The position numbers and the translations under genes are program-made. Source: Bacteroidetes bacterium UBA1947 (lineage in GTDB: Bacteria > Bacteroidota > Bacteroidia > Chitinophagales > Chitinophagaceae). Taken from it: a stretch of DNA of 64,000 nucleotides. Below the pieces are notes generated by a model, which worked only from the letters and a program-made list of their open reading frames with translations, was not told the origin of the DNA and ran no database searches. Within the stretch, counting starts at the first letter, position 1. Each line of letters starts with the position of its first letter. Positions 52,830 through 60,921 of the stretch are shown piece after piece. Location of the stretch: NCBI GenBank assembly GCA_002336915.1, contig DDET01000063.1:1-64000 (forward strand), written 5' to 3'.

Positions 52830-53704
52830 GCTTTCCAAAAGTCGTAATAATTAAACCATTGTTCGGGATATTGTTTCAGCCTCTTCTCCAGCAGTGCTAC
52901 ATAATCATCCAGCATTGTTTCCATCCCGGCAGTTCCCCTGCCATCATAAGTCTTTCCGGGTTCCGAGTAGAAATGGTACTGAAAATTACTTTCTTTAAAT
53001 GCAAAAACAAAGCAAACAGGTGCTCTTAATTTAGATGCGAGTATAAATGGCCCCGCCGGGAAATTTGCTTTTTCTCCCAGGAAATCGTGTTGCATGATGC
53101 GGTTGCCCGGCCTGAAACGGTCTCCGTGCATGCAGATCAGCTCATTACGGTTTAGCGCGGCGCTCATTTCATAAATATGAGACATGTCATCTTTTATGAA
53201 AATGATGTTGAAAGAGCGTTTCTTGTCAAATTGCTCCATGTAGTTTTTTATCTGCTCAGCCTCACCGTCATACATCACTATATTGATCTTCGCTTCAACC
53301 ATGTCCAATAGATGGCCCGCCACCTCCCAGTTGCCAAGGTGCGCACTTAGCAGCACGCCGCCCTTGCCGTCCTTCACCAGCTGCTCTATGTGGTGTACAC
53401 CATCATGGGTAAAGCTGAGCGGGTTTTTCACGCCCGATAGCACTACTATTTTATCAATGATCGTTTGCCCGAAGGTAAGCAGGTTCTTTTTGATGAGCTT
53501 TCTTGCCTGGGCCTTATCATAGCCCATTCTTTGCATATACAGGTACTTCAATGGCCCGGTAGCGGCTTTAACAAAAAGGCGGTAATACAGTGTTACAAAG
53601 GTCAGTAAGCCATAAGCCGGCTTAAGGCCTCCATAACGTAAAAGCCAAACGAATATCCGGTATCCTGATGTTGTACCACGGGAGCGTCCTTCCCATGCAG
53701 CCAT
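52826..53704 (-). CDS. Lipid A biosynthesis-type lysophospholipid acyltransferase (LpxL/HtrB family)
   Basis: A 292-residue acyltransferase. The HXXXX(D/E) motif is HLGNWE near 122-127 (LLSAHLGNWEVAGH), followed by the CMHGDRFRPGN block, the counterpart of the LpxL motif that carries Asp/Arg. The N-terminal 45 residues contain one or two hydrophobic segments (LKPAYGLLTFVTLYYRLFV). The family transfers acyl chains from ACP to lipids; in flexirubin-type clusters such enzymes are common. It lies between the ACP and dehydratase genes. Confidence 0.87.
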   Translation of the reverse strand: MAAWEGRSRGTTSGYRIFVWLLRYGGLKPAYGLLTFVTLYYRLFVKAATGPLKYLYMQRMGYDKAQARKLIKKNLLTFGQTIIDKIVVLSGVKNPLSFTHDGVHHIEQLVKDGKGGVLLSAHLGNWEVAGHLLDMVEAKINIVMYDGEAEQIKNYMEQFDKKRSFNIIFIKDDMSHIYEMSAALNRNELICMHGDRFRPGNRIMQHDFLGEKANFPAGPFILASKLRAPVCFVFAFKESNFQYHFYSEPGKTYDGRGTAGMETMLDDYVALLEKRLKQYPEQWFNYYDFWKA

Positions 53705-53705
53705 A

Positions 53706-53963
53706 CTAGGCGGTGATTTGTGCCTGCAGGCGGTTCGCTACATAATCGTACAGGTCTTGTATCGTATGCATTTGCTGGAAGTCTTCCGGCTTCACTTTGA
53801 AGCCAAAGTTCTGCTCAATGGCTACAACCAGGTCAATGTAATCCAGGCTGTCAAGGTCCAGAGTTTCCTTCAGGTTAGCATCTGGTTTAATAGCCTCTGC
53901 ATCTACCTCAAAATCTTCCACCATAAAATCGGTGATCCGGCTAATTATTTCTTGTTGCTCCAT
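53706..53963 (-). CDS. Acyl carrier protein
   Basis: An 85-residue acidic helical protein. The phosphopantetheine-attachment serine is in LDLDSLDYIDLVVAIEQ (Ser39 with this start). The remainder follows the four-helix ACP pattern and ends with an extension QAQITA. It is a dedicated, second-type ACP since it is next to the acyltransferase (1-bp gap) and not near fabF/fabD. The start is ATG 53963; a GTG two codons upstream is in frame. Confidence 0.93.
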   Translation of the reverse strand: MEQQEIISRITDFMVEDFEVDAEAIKPDANLKETLDLDSLDYIDLVVAIEQNFGFKVKPEDFQQMHTIQDLYDYVANRLQAQITA

Positions 53964-53969
53964 AAACAC

Positions 53970-54251
53970 TTATCAAGTAGGGGTAAGCCGTTTTACCGGC
54001 TGTTAATTATTGCAATATAATTATTCGATTTTTGTAAAGCTATGCCTTTACAAGCTGCGAAATTAAATAAAAATTCAGGTTTTACAGAGAAATAAGGCGA
54101 TAAATTAAATACTTAATGCATAAAACCTATAGCGCAACTGCGGGTATGCCCTGTAGAGGTACCGTTTTTATAGTAAATAATGAATTATAAACATGAAGGC
54201 TCTGTAGCAACCATGTGTTTTCGCTACAAATAATTTACACCCGGAACGTTT
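53970..54251. other. Intergenic region upstream of the ACP operon
   Basis: AT-rich sequence of 282 bp. It must contain the promoter of the minus-strand operon starting with the ACP gene; candidates such as TATATTGC and TAGCTTTA (minus strand) match the -7 consensus only partly. No gene or repeat seen. Confidence 0.4.
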
Positions 54252-54515
54252 TCAGAAATGTATATCAACGATACTCTCTACCGGTATCACTGTGCCACCC
54301 TTAAGCTGCAGATACCCTTCTCCTGCCGACCAGACAGTTGTCTCGACAGAGACAGGCCCTTCGGTCGTCTCAAACGTTATATATGTTTTTCCTTTGAACT
54401 CATTGCCCAGCCGCATAGCATAGCTAAGTTCTTTATGCCATTGGGCCACTTTGTTTACAAGCGCAGGTACGATCTTGTAGCGGGATATTTCTTCTTTCGA
54501 AATAAGTGTTGCCAT
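54252..54515 (-). CDS. Small conserved-looking protein of unknown function
   Basis: An 87-residue soluble protein without signal peptide. A helical N-terminal half (KEEISRYKIVPALVNKVAQW, then HKELSYAMRLGNEFKGKT) is followed by a beta half (ITFETTEGPVSVETTVWSAG, then YLQLKGGTVIPVESIVDIHF). The C-terminal half looks like a Sm-like or ligand-binding beta sheet, but I cannot name the family. Good coding character (no rare stops in frame, plausible composition). Stands alone, minus strand. Confidence 0.6.
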   Translation of the reverse strand: MATLISKEEISRYKIVPALVNKVAQWHKELSYAMRLGNEFKGKTYITFETTEGPVSVETTVWSAGEGYLQLKGGTVIPVESIVDIHF

Positions 54516-54570
54516 ATTTCCACATTAAAAGGACTCCTAATTTAGCTTTTTATATCGTAAAAAGCAACAT

Positions 54571-54594
54571 AAAGCCCGAGATTTCTCAGGCTTT
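54571..54594 (-). terminator. Weak hairpin terminator after the TonB-dependent receptor
   Basis: AAAGCC-C-GAGA / TCTC-A-GGCTTT with one mismatch lies 20 bp past the receptor stop codon (54615). The T-tract on the minus strand is short. Confidence 0.5.
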
Positions 54595-54614
54595 ATGCAA
54601 TATATGGGGTGTAT

Positions 54615-57050
54615 TTATCGAATGTGTAGGGGAACTGACAAAGTAAGGCTGATGTTCCTGCCCATGTTATAAATACCTGTCCGGCCGGTCACATTGTTTA
54701 CATCGGCATAGCGCAGCCTGCTCAGGTGGTTTTGATAGGCAACATCGGTAAGGTTTTGTCCCGCTATGGTAATGCTGCAGAGTGTCTGTTGTTTCTTATT
54801 CACGATATCTGCACCTATGCCTGCATCAAGTATGCTGTATCCCGGCGATACCGTTTCTGTCCCATACGCCGCAAAGACCGAGTTCTGCGAAAAGTTTACA
54901 TCTAGGCCTACTTTGGCATATACGTTCCTTAACCTGTTTGTAAGTGTATTTTTCTGTGCCCTAAGGTCTACTTGCCAGCGCGCAGCCGGTATATAGGGCA
55001 GGTTGCGTGTACTGTCAGTTCCATGCATGAAAGACCCTTTTACATACGACAAAGTATTTTCCAGGTGCAGCCAGTCAAAAGGGTGGGGGTGCACGTCAAT
55101 ATTCAATTCCCCGCCATAGAGATTTGCGTCCGATTGGCCATAGAAATAAGCAGGCACACCATCCGCATTATTTCTTTCTGGTATAGAATCACCTCCATTC
55201 GCACCCTGCAGTTTGTATATGAAAATGAAGTTACGGATGTAGTTATCAAATATAGCTGCGTTCACCATTATGTGATCAGAGTTCCAACTTATACCAAGGT
55301 CTGTCTGTAAGCTCTGCTCTGCTTTTAGGTTGGTGTTGCCATACTCATAACGTATCGTTCCTTCGTGCACACCATTTGCTGATAGTTCAGCAATATTCGG
55401 CGTACGGTAACCACTCGCAATGTTAAACTTCAATGTTGTGCGTTTGTCCACGTTGTAACCTGCACCTGCACTCGCAGTTACGTTCGAATAGCTCTTTTCA
55501 AAAGGGCTGAATTGAAGATTGGCAGTTGGCGATTTTTGCGCAGTGTTATCAGGTCCCAGGTACAGTGCCTTACCGGTAATATTCCTGTAGCCATAACGCA
55601 GGCCACCCGATACCGACCATTTATCCCATTCTTTTTTGGCAAGGCTGTATATCCCTGCATCGTACATGGTGTAGTCGGGCACGAGATAGTCATCACCTTT
55701 GTTTTTATTGAACTGCATCATGCCATTCACTCCGGTCGATATCTGCCAGTCCTTAAACCTCAGTGTATAGTACTTTACATCGTAAGTATAGCTCTGCAAT
55801 TGCAGCCACAATCCGGGTGTATTCTCCGCTACAGGATCGGCAAACTCTTTACGTGTATTGCTTTGGTAGCCTATATTTATACCCAGCCGCCTGCCATTGT
55901 TCAGGTTTATATTATTCTCCCAGTCTATTTTCTCGTGGTTTATCACCTGGTACGGTACCGCCATGCTGTACGACTGGCCATCATCTTTCGTTACCAATTC
56001 TGTAATAGCATTTCCGGAATTATTTACCTGTTTTATGAAGCTGCCTGTCGCACTGTCACGGTCTCCTTCGGCAATACCAAGATGCTGGTTGTAGGAGGTG
56101 AAAGATAATCGTGAATAGCCCCACTGCCTGTTCACACCTACACTGCCGCCATAGTCTGTATTACGGAAGCGTGAATCGTACACATAGCCATCATACTTGT
56201 TCTTATAGTCGTGTGCTTCTTTCTGGGTCAGGTAGCCGCTAATGCTTAAGCCATTTATATTTCCTCCCAGTTGCACATGCCCCGCGCTCAGGCCATTATT
56301 GGTTTGGAAGTTGCCGGTCACATTGCCTTCTATCTTGCCCAGCGGTATAGGGTCGTTCGATACGATGTTGATCACACCTGCCACCGCATCCGATCCATAT
56401 GCCAGCGATGCAGGGCCTTTCAGCACTTCCACTCTTGTTACATTATAATCGTCTATTTCTATGCCATGCTCGTCGCCCCATTGTTGTCCTTCCTGCCGCA
56501 CGCCATTGTTCAGTGTTATGATGCGGTTGTAGCCCAGGCCGCGTATCACGGGTTTCGACACCGCCGGTCCCGTACTCACCTGGTTCACACCCGGTACCTT
56601 GGTTAGCGCGTCTATAATATTGGTCGATACATCTTCATGCAGCTCTTTTAGCCGCATACTTTGTATAGGTATAAAGCTGCGTCGTTCATCCGTCGCCTGG
56701 CTGGTTCCTGTAATGACCACCTCATTTTTTTCAATGATACTTTCGCTCAGTTTGAAGTCCTGTTTTACTACACCTTTTATGTGTAGTGTGGCAGTGTATG
56801 TAGCATAACCAAGCATATGCACCTCCACCAGGAAATTGCCTTCCGGCAGGTTATTGATATGGTAATACCCTTCAGTATCGGCAACAGTGCCGGTTCTTAG
56901 ATCGGGTATGGTAACTATTGCGCCTATGATGGCCTGTCCTTTTTCATCTGTTACAGTGCCTTGTATGGCATTGCCGGGCGCTGCAAATGATGGTAATGAG
57001 ATGGCCATTGACGCCAATAGCAATAGATACTTGTGTATGTTGAGAAACAT
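54615..57050 (-). CDS. TonB-dependent outer-membrane receptor
   Basis: An 811-residue gated porin. The signal peptide covers about residues 1-23. A CarboxypepD_reg-like N-terminal domain (about 28-110, IQGTVTDEKGQAIIGAIVTI) is typical of Bacteroidota. The plug begins near 118 with RSFIPIQSMRLKELHED (TonB-box region upstream) and includes PVIRGLGYNRIITLNNGVRQ, then RVEVLKGPASLAYGSDAVAG. The barrel ends in NLTDVAYQNHLSRLRYADVN and a last strand NISLTLSVPLHIR. It lacks the SusD neighbour, so it is not a glycan-uptake SusC. The plug is similar to those of copper/zinc/iron-type receptors such as OprC/ZnuD, and a small His-rich gene lies directly upstream (inference: metal uptake). Confidence 0.92.
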   Translation of the reverse strand: MFLNIHKYLLLLASMAISLPSFAAPGNAIQGTVTDEKGQAIIGAIVTIPDLRTGTVADTEGYYHINNLPEGNFLVEVHMLGYATYTATLHIKGVVKQDFKLSESIIEKNEVVITGTSQATDERRSFIPIQSMRLKELHEDVSTNIIDALTKVPGVNQVSTGPAVSKPVIRGLGYNRIITLNNGVRQEGQQWGDEHGIEIDDYNVTRVEVLKGPASLAYGSDAVAGVINIVSNDPIPLGKIEGNVTGNFQTNNGLSAGHVQLGGNINGLSISGYLTQKEAHDYKNKYDGYVYDSRFRNTDYGGSVGVNRQWGYSRLSFTSYNQHLGIAEGDRDSATGSFIKQVNNSGNAITELVTKDDGQSYSMAVPYQVINHEKIDWENNINLNNGRRLGINIGYQSNTRKEFADPVAENTPGLWLQLQSYTYDVKYYTLRFKDWQISTGVNGMMQFNKNKGDDYLVPDYTMYDAGIYSLAKKEWDKWSVSGGLRYGYRNITGKALYLGPDNTAQKSPTANLQFSPFEKSYSNVTASAGAGYNVDKRTTLKFNIASGYRTPNIAELSANGVHEGTIRYEYGNTNLKAEQSLQTDLGISWNSDHIMVNAAIFDNYIRNFIFIYKLQGANGGDSIPERNNADGVPAYFYGQSDANLYGGELNIDVHPHPFDWLHLENTLSYVKGSFMHGTDSTRNLPYIPAARWQVDLRAQKNTLTNRLRNVYAKVGLDVNFSQNSVFAAYGTETVSPGYSILDAGIGADIVNKKQQTLCSITIAGQNLTDVAYQNHLSRLRYADVNNVTGRTGIYNMGRNISLTLSVPLHIR

Positions 57051-57119
57051 CTTTTTTCGTAAATAATGTTAGAGATCCTTCTTGCAAGGCTTAAACACGC
57101 GCCGGGGCACGTCGGGGAA

Positions 57120-57455
57120 CTATGCAACAACAGGAGGCCCTCGCAACGAATGTTGCCCTGTATATGAGCGGAGATTACCGGCCTGGTATACAGCATTATA
57201 AACGGAGAAGTGGGAAAGTTCAGAATAGAAAACACGCGGTAGTTCGCTGTCGTTTGCAAAAGGGGCCAGCGCAAAGCCAAGGAAGGTACAGTGGTGATGT
57301 TTGCTTTCCAGGGCAGGGCCATCATGCTTTGAGCTTACGTCTACAGTATCGTCATGGCCTGCAAAGGAGTGCACAAAGTCCATCGTTGTGCTCCCAAAAA
57401 GGAGTAAGAACGATAGCCATGTTGAAATGACAATATGTAAAAGTCGTTTTATCAA
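57120..57455 (-). CDS. Small His-rich secreted or membrane-anchored protein
   Basis: A 111-residue protein of unknown function. A hydrophobic N-terminal segment (about 4-20, LLHIVISTWLSFLLLF) looks like a signal or anchor. The following part holds several His residues that could bind metal: His29, His34, His44 and HHHC at 53-56. Similar small His-rich genes upstream of TonB-dependent receptors for copper or zinc are known in Bacteroidota. The gene ends 70 bp before the receptor start and is on the same strand, so it is probably the first gene of that operon. Confidence 0.65.
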   Translation of the reverse strand: MIKRLLHIVISTWLSFLLLFGSTTMDFVHSFAGHDDTVDVSSKHDGPALESKHHHCTFLGFALAPFANDSELPRVFYSELSHFSVYNAVYQAGNLRSYTGQHSLRGPPVVA

Positions 57456-57558
57456 TCGCTTGATACTATTAGATGCTTGATGCTCTTGTTATTCGGCACA
57501 ATTATCTTGCCAAACTACCATAATCGGCCAAAAACTGGTTTACGGGTATGTTATACCC

Positions 57559-58386
57559 TTAATTCAGTGGCAGTTCTTTGTGCCGCTTCTTAAAGTTAAT
57601 GTCATACCCAAGAAAACCCAGAACCTCGCCGTAAAGGAAATGGTGCCTGGCCGTACCACCTGCCACAGTTAGCGAATTTAGGTAATTGGCAAAGCCGCCC
57701 TTCACCGTTGCTTCCAGGAACAGGTTCCTTAATGGGTAAATGCGCAGCCCTGTTTCCAGTCCCAGTATATAGCCTGCCACGTGCAGCTTATTGTCCAGTT
57801 GCTTGCCCATCAATGTAACGTCCGATTTTGGGATCACCACTCCGGCTCCGGCTTTCCATATCGCGGTGGCCACGCGGCGTTTTTTACTTTTTAGTAATTC
57901 TTGCTGCCCTACATAGTTGATGTGATAGAAATTAGCCCCGTTGGTATGCTCAAAATGCAGGAAGTATGGTCTCAGGGTAGTATCCCAGTCTATTGCCTCA
58001 CCTGCTATTTGCCCGGTTATGTGCACCTGCTGGTAATCGGTTACCACATATTTTGCATGGTCATAGTTCAGTTCTATGGCATGTGTATGGTCTTTATTCA
58101 GGTACACGCCTATACGGAAGCTGTTTTGGGGAATAGTAATGTCCAATGGGTTTGTGCGGAAGCCGTCAAAGTCGGGTTTGTCGTGGGCCACGGCATCATG
58201 CACTACAAAATCATACTTGCTGCCGTTCTTTAAATGTATATCACTTTTCGAGAACTTGTCCCTGCCATAACCCCACTGCAGGTATATACCTGAGAAAACA
58301 GGCTTTTCAAACAGTTTATTCAGAAATTGCGCATTGGCTTGGGAGAAGAAGATAATAAGAATGCTTAGCAAGAATAACTTTCGCAT
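57559..58386 (-). CDS. Putative outer-membrane beta-barrel protein, unknown function
   Basis: A 275-residue exported protein. The signal peptide covers about residues 1-19 from the ATG at 58386 (MRKLFLLSILIIFFSQANAQ, cleavage after Ala). The mature part has alternating strands rich in aromatic and charged residues (FSGIYLQWGYGRDKF, then RIGVYLNKDHTHAIELNYDH, and LGLETGLRIYPLRNLFLEATV), which fits a small barrel. No TonB box, plug or enzyme motif. A longer frame starts at 58410 but adds a basic stretch before the signal peptide. Unrelated by sequence to neighbours. Confidence 0.65.
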   Translation of the reverse strand: MRKLFLLSILIIFFSQANAQFLNKLFEKPVFSGIYLQWGYGRDKFSKSDIHLKNGSKYDFVVHDAVAHDKPDFDGFRTNPLDITIPQNSFRIGVYLNKDHTHAIELNYDHAKYVVTDYQQVHITGQIAGEAIDWDTTLRPYFLHFEHTNGANFYHINYVGQQELLKSKKRRVATAIWKAGAGVVIPKSDVTLMGKQLDNKLHVAGYILGLETGLRIYPLRNLFLEATVKGGFANYLNSLTVAGGTARHHFLYGEVLGFLGYDINFKKRHKELPLN

Positions 58387-58435
58387 GACGCGGTGGTTTT
58401 TGAGCCGCAAAGATAAAGGCTTTTGTCATTCGGTC

Positions 58436-59611
58436 TTACGCTCGTTCTATAATGCCGGCTATACCTTGCCCCCCACCCACACATGCAGTTATCATACCAT
58501 ATCTCTTACCCAGCCTTTCCAGGTCGTGTAGGTTTTGTATGGTTAGTTTGGCACCGCTGCAGCCCAAAGGATGCCCCAGGGAGATAGCGCCGCCATTTAT
58601 GTTCACTATTTCCGGGTTCATGCCCAGTTCCCTTATCACCGCCAGCGATTGTGATGCAAATGCCTCGTTTAATTCTATCAGGTCAATATCGCTTAGGTTC
58701 ATGCCCGCCTGTTTCAATGCCTTGGGCACAGCCGCCACAGGCCCCATGCCCATTATGCGTGGATCCACACCTGCACTGGCACAGGCTATCAGCCTCCCCC
58801 AGGGCTTCAATCCCAATTGGTTCATCATCTTTTCCCCCATCACGATCACAAACGCAGCTCCGTCCGATGTTTGAGAAGAGTTGCCTGCTGTTACCGTACC
58901 TCCTTGTGCAAACACAGCAGGTAGCTTGGCTAGCGCAGCCGTGCTGGTATCCGCACGCGGACCTTCATCGGTATCTACTATATATTCCCTTGTTGCTTTT
59001 TTATTTTTCTCGTTCACATACACTTCCTGCACGGTAATGGGCAATATGCCCGGCTTGAAATAACCTTCCTGTATCGCCTTTATAGCTTTCTGGTGCGAAT
59101 TGTAAGCAAACGTATCCTGCTCCTCGCGACTCACTTTAAAGTCCTGCGCTACCTGTTCTGCAGTTAAGCCCATACTCAGGTAGTAGTCTGCATGCGCCTT
59201 CGTTATCTCGTAATTAGGCATAGTGCGCCAACCTGCCGTAGGCACCAGGCTCATGCTTTCCGTTCCCCCTGCTATAATGCAGTCCGCCATTCCTGTTCTT
59301 ATTTTAGCGGTAGCAATTGCTATAGTCTCCAGCCCCGATGCGCAGTAGCGGTTTACGGTCACACCCGGTGCCCAGTCGCCTATGGCCCTGTTGGCTATAA
59401 TGCGCCCCACCTGCAGCCCTTGCTCAGCCTCTGGTACCGCGTTGCCCACTATTACATCGTCTATAAGTTTAGTGTCCAGTTGCGGCACACTTGCCAGCAA
59501 TCCCTTTATTACATCCACGGCCAGGTCGTCCGGCCTGTAAAAACGAAAGCCCCCGCGTTTTGCCTTTCCCACCGCCGTGCGGTACCCTGCTATGATATAT
59601 GCCTCTTGCAT
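58436..59611 (-). CDS. Acetyl-CoA acyltransferase (thiolase)
   Basis: Thiolase of the degradative type, 391 residues. The catalytic residues are all present: Cys90 (NRYCASGLETIAIA), His347 (GHPLGCSGAK) and Cys377 (TACVGGGQG). It splits 3-ketoacyl-CoA to acetyl-CoA and a shortened acyl-CoA. No FadB-like multifunctional partner is adjacent; the acyl-CoA dehydrogenase at 2759-3898 could belong to the same pathway. A candidate promoter lies at 59632-59663. Confidence 0.95.
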   Translation of the reverse strand: MQEAYIIAGYRTAVGKAKRGGFRFYRPDDLAVDVIKGLLASVPQLDTKLIDDVIVGNAVPEAEQGLQVGRIIANRAIGDWAPGVTVNRYCASGLETIAIATAKIRTGMADCIIAGGTESMSLVPTAGWRTMPNYEITKAHADYYLSMGLTAEQVAQDFKVSREEQDTFAYNSHQKAIKAIQEGYFKPGILPITVQEVYVNEKNKKATREYIVDTDEGPRADTSTAALAKLPAVFAQGGTVTAGNSSQTSDGAAFVIVMGEKMMNQLGLKPWGRLIACASAGVDPRIMGMGPVAAVPKALKQAGMNLSDIDLIELNEAFASQSLAVIRELGMNPEIVNINGGAISLGHPLGCSGAKLTIQNLHDLERLGKRYGMITACVGGGQGIAGIIERA

Positions 59612-59631
59612 GCTAATTCCGGATAAGTACT

Positions 59632-59663
59632 TAAAGTTACCAATTCCAAATGATTTTATTCAA
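59632..59663 (-). promoter_or_regulatory. Candidate promoter of the thiolase gene
   Basis: On the minus strand TTG (59661-59663), a 21-bp spacer and TAACTTTA (59632-59639) match the Bacteroidota pattern with one mismatch in the -7 box. It is about 20 bp from the start codon. Confidence 0.5.
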
Positions 59664-59679
59664 CTTAAGGCTGAATAGG

Positions 59680-59800
59680 CTCTTGTCATGGTGAGCCCCG
59701 TCGAACCCTGACATGCCGGGCACTTATTCTATAGCTGACTGCGGGTAGCATTCCGTCAGTACCGCTCTTCGCGGTGAGGCGGTTATGCGTTATCGGTTTT
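59680..59800. repeat. Diverged copy of the composite intergenic repeat
   Basis: The section from about 59680 to 59800 contains a TGTCA ... TGACA hairpin with GAGCCCCGTCGAA in its loop, and ACCGCTCTTCGCGGT, both of which recur in the better preserved copies at 60283-60388 and 60632-60737, here in diverged form. The rest of the 59612-59924 gap holds only the two flanking promoters. Confidence 0.6.
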
Positions 59801-59886
59801 CCGGTCTCCGCTACACGCTCCCGCTCTCCATCTACTGGCATTATTATTATCTATTCCCATATTAAGGGATCCCGGCAATCCTTGCG

Positions 59887-59894
59887 TAAATTTG
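59887..59894 (+). promoter_or_regulatory. -7 box of the CoA-binding-like gene
   Basis: TAAATTTG fits TAnnTTTG exactly, about 30 bp before the ATG at 59925. No clear -33 element. Confidence 0.45.
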
Positions 59895-59924
59895 CAGGGT
59901 CAGACAAATCAGGATCCAGGCATT

Positions 59925-60284
59925 ATGAAAAAGACATTAGTATTAGGCGCATCAGAAAATCCGTCACGTTACAGCTACCTCGCAGTAAACAGGTTGCTGT
60001 CGCACAAGCATCCCGTAGTAGCCATAGGCAGGAAGAAAGGCAAAGTGCAGAATGTAGACATCATCACTGAGCATCCCGAAATGAACGACATAGATACGGT
60101 AACCCTCTACCTTAATCCCGACAATCAAAAACCCTACTACAATTATATACTATCTCTCCATCCCAAACGCATCATCTTTAACCCCGGCACAGAAAACCCC
60201 GAGCTGGAGAAACTGGCCAAACAAAAAGGAATAGAACCAATAGAAGCCTGCACACTGGTAATGTTAAGTACCGGTCAATATTAA
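59925..60284 (+). CDS. CoA-binding-domain-like protein
   Basis: A 119-residue Rossmann-like protein related to the CoA_binding_2 family (YccU/succinyl-CoA synthetase alpha N-terminal fold). The start KKTLVLGASENPSRYSYLAV has the expected glycine-rich loop with ENPSRYS. LLSHKHPVVAIGRKKG and the C-terminal FNPGTENPELEKLAKQKGIE also fit. Function in vivo unknown. The start is the ATG at 59925, preceded by a promoter-like box; earlier in-frame codons would lie upstream of it. Confidence 0.85.
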   Translation: MKKTLVLGASENPSRYSYLAVNRLLSHKHPVVAIGRKKGKVQNVDIITEHPEMNDIDTVTLYLNPDNQKPYYNYILSLHPKRIIFNPGTENPELEKLAKQKGIEPIEACTLVMLSTGQY

Positions 60285-60388
60285 CAGGTAGCGTCAGCAC
60301 CGCTTTTCGCGGTCAGACGCGTTTTGGAAAAGCACATAGAATTCCTGTCACCCTGAGCCCTGTCGAAGGGTGACAATGTTGAAAATAT
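60283..60388. repeat. Composite intergenic repeat, copy A (106 bp)
   Basis: Begins AACAGGTAGCGTCAGCACCG and contains two hairpins: ACCGC-TTTTC-GCGGT and TGTCACCCT ... AGGGTGACA, the latter with GAGCCCTGTCGA in its loop. It matches copy B at 60632-60737 with three substitutions, so the second copy is recent. It starts at the very stop codon region of the preceding gene. Confidence 0.85.
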
Positions 60389-60415
60389 TTTCCGAGGCCT
60401 TCACACAGCGCCCAC

Positions 60416-60580
60416 AAGTCCCATCGGGACGAAATATCGGCAGAAAAATATTACCCTCGATAACGCAAGTCCCATAGGGACGAAATATGGCTACTCCTAT
60501 GCTCTGCCCCAGAGGGGCTACCGCTTTGTAGAAATATCAACACCTAACCTTATTATACCTCGGAGGGGCTAAGCATCACA
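60416..60580. repeat. Cluster of short REP-like palindromes
   Basis: Two 22-bp units AAGTCCCAT(C or A)GGGACGAAATAT, at 60416-60437 and 60467-60488, each with a small palindrome followed by GAAATAT. Further degenerate units follow at about 60503-60520 (CTGCCCCAGAGGGGCTACC, followed about 14 bp later by GAAATAT) and 60559-60575 (CCTCGGAGGGGCTAAGC). Such palindrome plus AAATAT units are widespread in Bacteroidota intergenic DNA. Confidence 0.75.
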
Positions 60581-60631
60581 ATACAGTGCATCGCAGCGTA
60601 GGTGCCGCTTTTCGCGATCGACCGCGTTAAG

Positions 60632-60737
60632 AACAGGTAGCGTCAGCACCGCTTTTCGCGGTCAGACGCGTTTTGGACAAGCACATAGAATTCCTGTCAC
60701 CCTGAGCCCAGTCGAAGGGTGACAATGCTGAAAATAT
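60632..60737. repeat. Composite intergenic repeat, copy B (106 bp)
   Basis: A near-identical second copy of 60283-60388 in the same orientation, 349 bp away. A partial third copy (GCCGCTTTTCGCGATCGACC) lies just before it at 60597-60628. A further palindrome, CCGGCCTTCAGGCCGG, is at 60775-60790. The region 60285-60918 holds no gene that I can support. Confidence 0.85.
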
Positions 60738-60894
60738 ATTCTTCTGCAACACTTATGCAACCGCATCAATTGCCCCGGCCTTCAGGCCGGTGATAAAAGA
60801 CCATCATACCTCGGCTTTAACCCAAAGACTCCACACTGCCCTCCGCGAAAATTACATTCCCATGATATGAACACAACGCGCCATGTTGTAACTT

Positions 60895-60921
60895 CATAAC
60901 ACGCTAAAAACCTATGTTATG
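60895..60921 (+). promoter_or_regulatory. Inverted repeat covering the start codon of the next gene
   Basis: CATAACA (60895-60901) and TGTTATG (60915-60921) form a perfect 7-bp inverted repeat with a 13-nt loop. The last three bases are the start codon of the gene at 60919. It could be an operator or an mRNA hairpin that covers the start codon; either is inference. Confidence 0.35.

Noticed and set aside
59774..60070. 98-codon frame that overlaps the start of the CoA-binding-like gene
   Set aside because: Basic, low-complexity shadow in another frame of a supported gene and of the repeat upstream.
60416..60488. Two 22-bp repeats with a 29-bp gap, resembling a mini CRISPR
   Set aside because: The repeats are palindromic at their core, only two good copies exist, others are degenerate with different sequence, and no cas gene is in the window. 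They fit REP-like elements.
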